Assembly: GCA_016927095.1 (NCBI GenBank)
Contig: JAFGNI010000057.1
Span: 1-6,759, forward strand
Direction: 5' to 3'
Source: Anaerolineae bacterium
GTDB lineage: Bacteria; Chloroflexota; Anaerolineae; B4-G1; SLSP01
Length of the DNA: 6,759 nucleotides
Below, one piece after another: positions 5,228-6,759 of the stretch. The notes under the pieces were generated by a model, which worked only from the letters and a program-made list of their open reading frames with translations, searched no databases and was not told where the DNA came from. A program made the translations under genes and the position numbers. Position 1 is the stretch's first letter; each line of letters begins with the position of its first letter.

Positions 5228-6759
5228 CTCCCGCCACCGGCGCAGGCGCACGCACAGGCACAGCCGGCGCAGGCGCATGCACAACCACCTCCGCCGCTGC
5301 GGCCCCCGCTGCCTTTGGCGGACGCCTTCGAGATGGCTTCGAAGACGTCGCCGGTCACGCGGTCGACGCCGCTGAGATCGACGAAGCCGCCCCTGGCGTT
5401 GGGCAGGTTCATCGCGCTGGGCAGGACGGCGGCTGCCATCCCCCCCATCGTATTCTCCGCCCATCCCGCAAAGGAGCCGGCGACATCGCCGAAGGTCGTC
5501 TTCCCGCCGCGGGCGGGACCGCTGCTCTTTGAGGAGGGCAGCTGCAGCCCCCCGCCACCGGTTGTGACGGGTCGCGCCGGGCGGGCCCACATCGGCCAAT
5601 AATGATAGCCGCCGTGGGTGAGCACGGTCGGGTAGCTTTCGTTCATCATGACCCAGGGCAGGTACTTGTCGAGATACTCCTCGCGCGCCTCGATCTCACC
5701 GATAGACTCAGCTTGCTCCATAGCGCGATCCATGACGCGGCGGTAGTACTCCTGCGTGTCGGAGAGGTCAAAGTCCTTCATCTTGTCCGCCGTCGCCTTG
5801 ATCAGCCGTTCCATCGCCTTGGTGAAGTCGACCTTGGAGACGGCTTTGCTCGGGTTGCGCTCCAGCTCGTCGAGGAAGTAGTTCTCGTAGTCGTGGATGA
5901 CCGTGCCCTCGCGCTGGGCGGCTTGACGCCGTAGCGCGCGGCGCTTCTTGATCGACCGGCGATTGTCGGGATCGTCCCAGGTGCGGAATGGCTCTCGGAC
6001 CTGGACGGTCAACGGATCATCCTTCACGGCCTCAACGATATTCTTTTCCAGCAGGCCGAAAATCACCAAGGTGAGCACCTTGCTCAACGGCATCTCCAGC
6101 AACGTCGCAGCCTCAGGGGCCGTCAGCCCGCGCTTGATGCCGCCTCCCTCTGTCTGTGCCACCGGCGGTAGATAGGTCTTGGGCTTCTTGCGCAGCCGGG
6201 TCTCGTTGAAGATGACCAGCGCGATGAGGATGGGAATCGCCGGGAGCATGAGGATGGGGCTGATGACGAAAAGCACGACCAGTCCCCCCGCCAGAAGGAA
6301 GAAGACCGTGCAGCCGGTCCCCCCGGACCAGCGGAAGAAGAGCAGGGCCAGTAGCCCCACGCAGAGCGCGCCCAGCAGGAACGTAGCTTGGGGGTTGTCG
6401 CTCAGCCATTGGTTGATCAGATCGATCAGCGTCTGACGGATCACGCGATCCATCACGCGCTGCGGGAACGAGACGCCGACCAAATAGGGTTGCGTCGCGG
6501 TGACGTTCTCCCACTCCCAGATCACCACGGTGCGGTCCTCAAAGAGGGCTTTGTTCGTGAAAGGCTCCTGCTGGTAGAGGGCCTCCTCGGGTGCCACACC
6601 CTCTGGCAGGTGGATGGCGATGCGGATGGCGCCCTGGCCCCTGACCAGGTCGCTGTCGAACCACGTCGGCGTGATGCGCATCGAGGCCAGATCCCGGTTG
6701 GTGGTGTCCTGGTAGACCAGATCGGGCATCACCGCCTCAAAATGGAGCGTCCCGGTCGC
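5224..6759 (-). CDS. DUF2207-like membrane protein with Cys-Ala tail, N-terminus cut by window
   Basis: The frame is open to the window edge, and a GTG at 6732 has no recognisable ribosome site, so the N-terminus (probably a signal peptide and more of the extracellular domain) is missing. Numbering from that GTG, 1-110 is the end of a beta-rich outer domain (WFDSDLVRGQGAIRIAIHLP, 24-43). Hydrophobic helices lie near 116-134 and 142-178, followed by a basic RLRKKPK. Residues 203-236 (LTAPEAATLLEMPLSKVLTL and GLLEKNIVEAV) resemble the helical module after the membrane segment in DUF2207 proteins. A charged, helical stretch (255-360) follows, then a Gly/Ser/Pro-rich region. The protein ends in CACACAGCACACACAGGGR (484-502). 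Function is unknown; DUF2207 is itself uncharacterised, and the assignment is by resemblance. It is followed by, and coupled to, the methyltransferase gene. Confidence 0.75.
   Translation of the reverse strand, partial: ATGTLHFEAVMPDLVYQDTTNRDLASMRITPTWFDSDLVRGQGAIRIAIHLPEGVAPEEALYQQEPFTNKALFEDRTVVIWEWENVTATQPYLVGVSFPQRVMDRVIRQTLIDLINQWLSDNPQATFLLGALCVGLLALLFFRWSGGTGCTVFFLLAGGLVVLFVISPILMLPAIPILIALVIFNETRLRKKPKTYLPPVAQTEGGGIKRGLTAPEAATLLEMPLSKVLTLVIFGLLEKNIVEAVKDDPLTVQVREPFRTWDDPDNRRSIKKRRALRRQAAQREGTVIHDYENYFLDELERNPSKAVSKVDFTKAMERLIKATADKMKDFDLSDTQEYYRRVMDRAMEQAESIGEIEAREEYLDKYLPWVMMNESYPTVLTHGGYHYWPMWARPARPVTTGGGGLQLPSSKSSGPARGGKTTFGDVAGSFAGWAENTMGGMAAAVLPSAMNLPNARGGFVDLSGVDRVTGDVFEAISKASAKGSGGRSGGGGCACACAGCACACACAGGGR
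5237..5283 (-). repeat. Cys-Ala codon repeat with 14 bp direct repeat
   Basis: Bases 5239-5283 on the minus strand encode a run of Cys-Ala pairs broken by one Gly. On the plus strand CCGGCGCAGGCGCA occurs exactly at 5237-5250 and again at 5264-5277, an in-frame spacing of 27 bases (nine codons). Outside these copies both Cys codons (TGT, TGC) and three Ala codons (GCA, GCC, GCG) are mixed. Confidence 0.85.

Noticed and set aside
5237..5283. CRISPR or satellite-like DNA repeat
   Set aside because: Only two 14 bp copies inside a coding tail; no spacer-repeat array.
4963..5532. 189-codon plus-strand frame
   Set aside because: Gly/Ala/Arg-rich antisense of the methyltransferase N-terminus and the Gly-rich tail of the membrane protein; composition only.
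5228..5599. N-terminal extension of the methyltransferase frame (about 124 codons)
   Set aside because: It is out of frame over the well-supported DUF2207-like gene, is Arg-rich and low in complexity, and precedes a good ATGA start and the natural fold start.
6730..6732. GTG as the true start of the DUF2207-like gene
   Set aside because: The frame stays open for nine more codons to the window edge, and the visible N-terminus begins within an extracellular domain without a signal peptide, so the gene is more likely cut by the window.

Overview
The window is GC-rich, almost completely coding and free of RNA genes, mobile elements and CRISPR. It suggests a high-GC bacterium. A Chloroflexota member is my best guess, because of the combination of a BMP-type nucleoside permease pair, a stand-alone xanthine-dehydrogenase-type FAD subunit, a YqhQ/DUF1385 protein and a DUF2207-like membrane protein with a Gly/Cys tail. 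This is inference from gene content and no taxonomic marker is present.

Left block, + strand, 1-3490: four genes that look like one operon. Two inner-membrane permeases of a BMP-type (nucleoside/purine-like) ABC importer overlap by one base. A hotdog-fold thioesterase overlaps the second permease by four bases. After a 51 bp gap comes a medium (FAD) subunit of the xanthine dehydrogenase/CO dehydrogenase family. The ATPase and substrate-binding lipoprotein of the importer, and the Fe-S and molybdenum subunits that would normally partner the FAD subunit, are not in the window; they may lie upstream. A plausible reading is uptake plus oxidation of a purine-like or other heterocyclic compound, but the substrate cannot be read from sequence.

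Middle, 3491-4482: a 59 bp gap with a perfect 10 bp hairpin and a candidate extended -10 promoter precedes a DUF1385 (YqhQ-like) multi-pass membrane protein, which is probably its own transcription unit.

Right block, - strand, 6759-4379: a DUF2207-like membrane protein, truncated at its N-terminus by the window edge, ends in an unusual Cys-Ala repeat tail. It overlaps by ATGA with a class I SAM-dependent methyltransferase. The methyltransferase frame runs convergently 104 bp into the 3' end of the DUF1385 gene.

The most unusual items are the Cys-Ala tail (seven cysteines in 14 residues, in a soluble region otherwise free of cysteine), the FAD subunit with weakened FAD motifs and no visible partners, and the convergent coding overlap. 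I see no convincing sign of a wholly new defence or mobile system.
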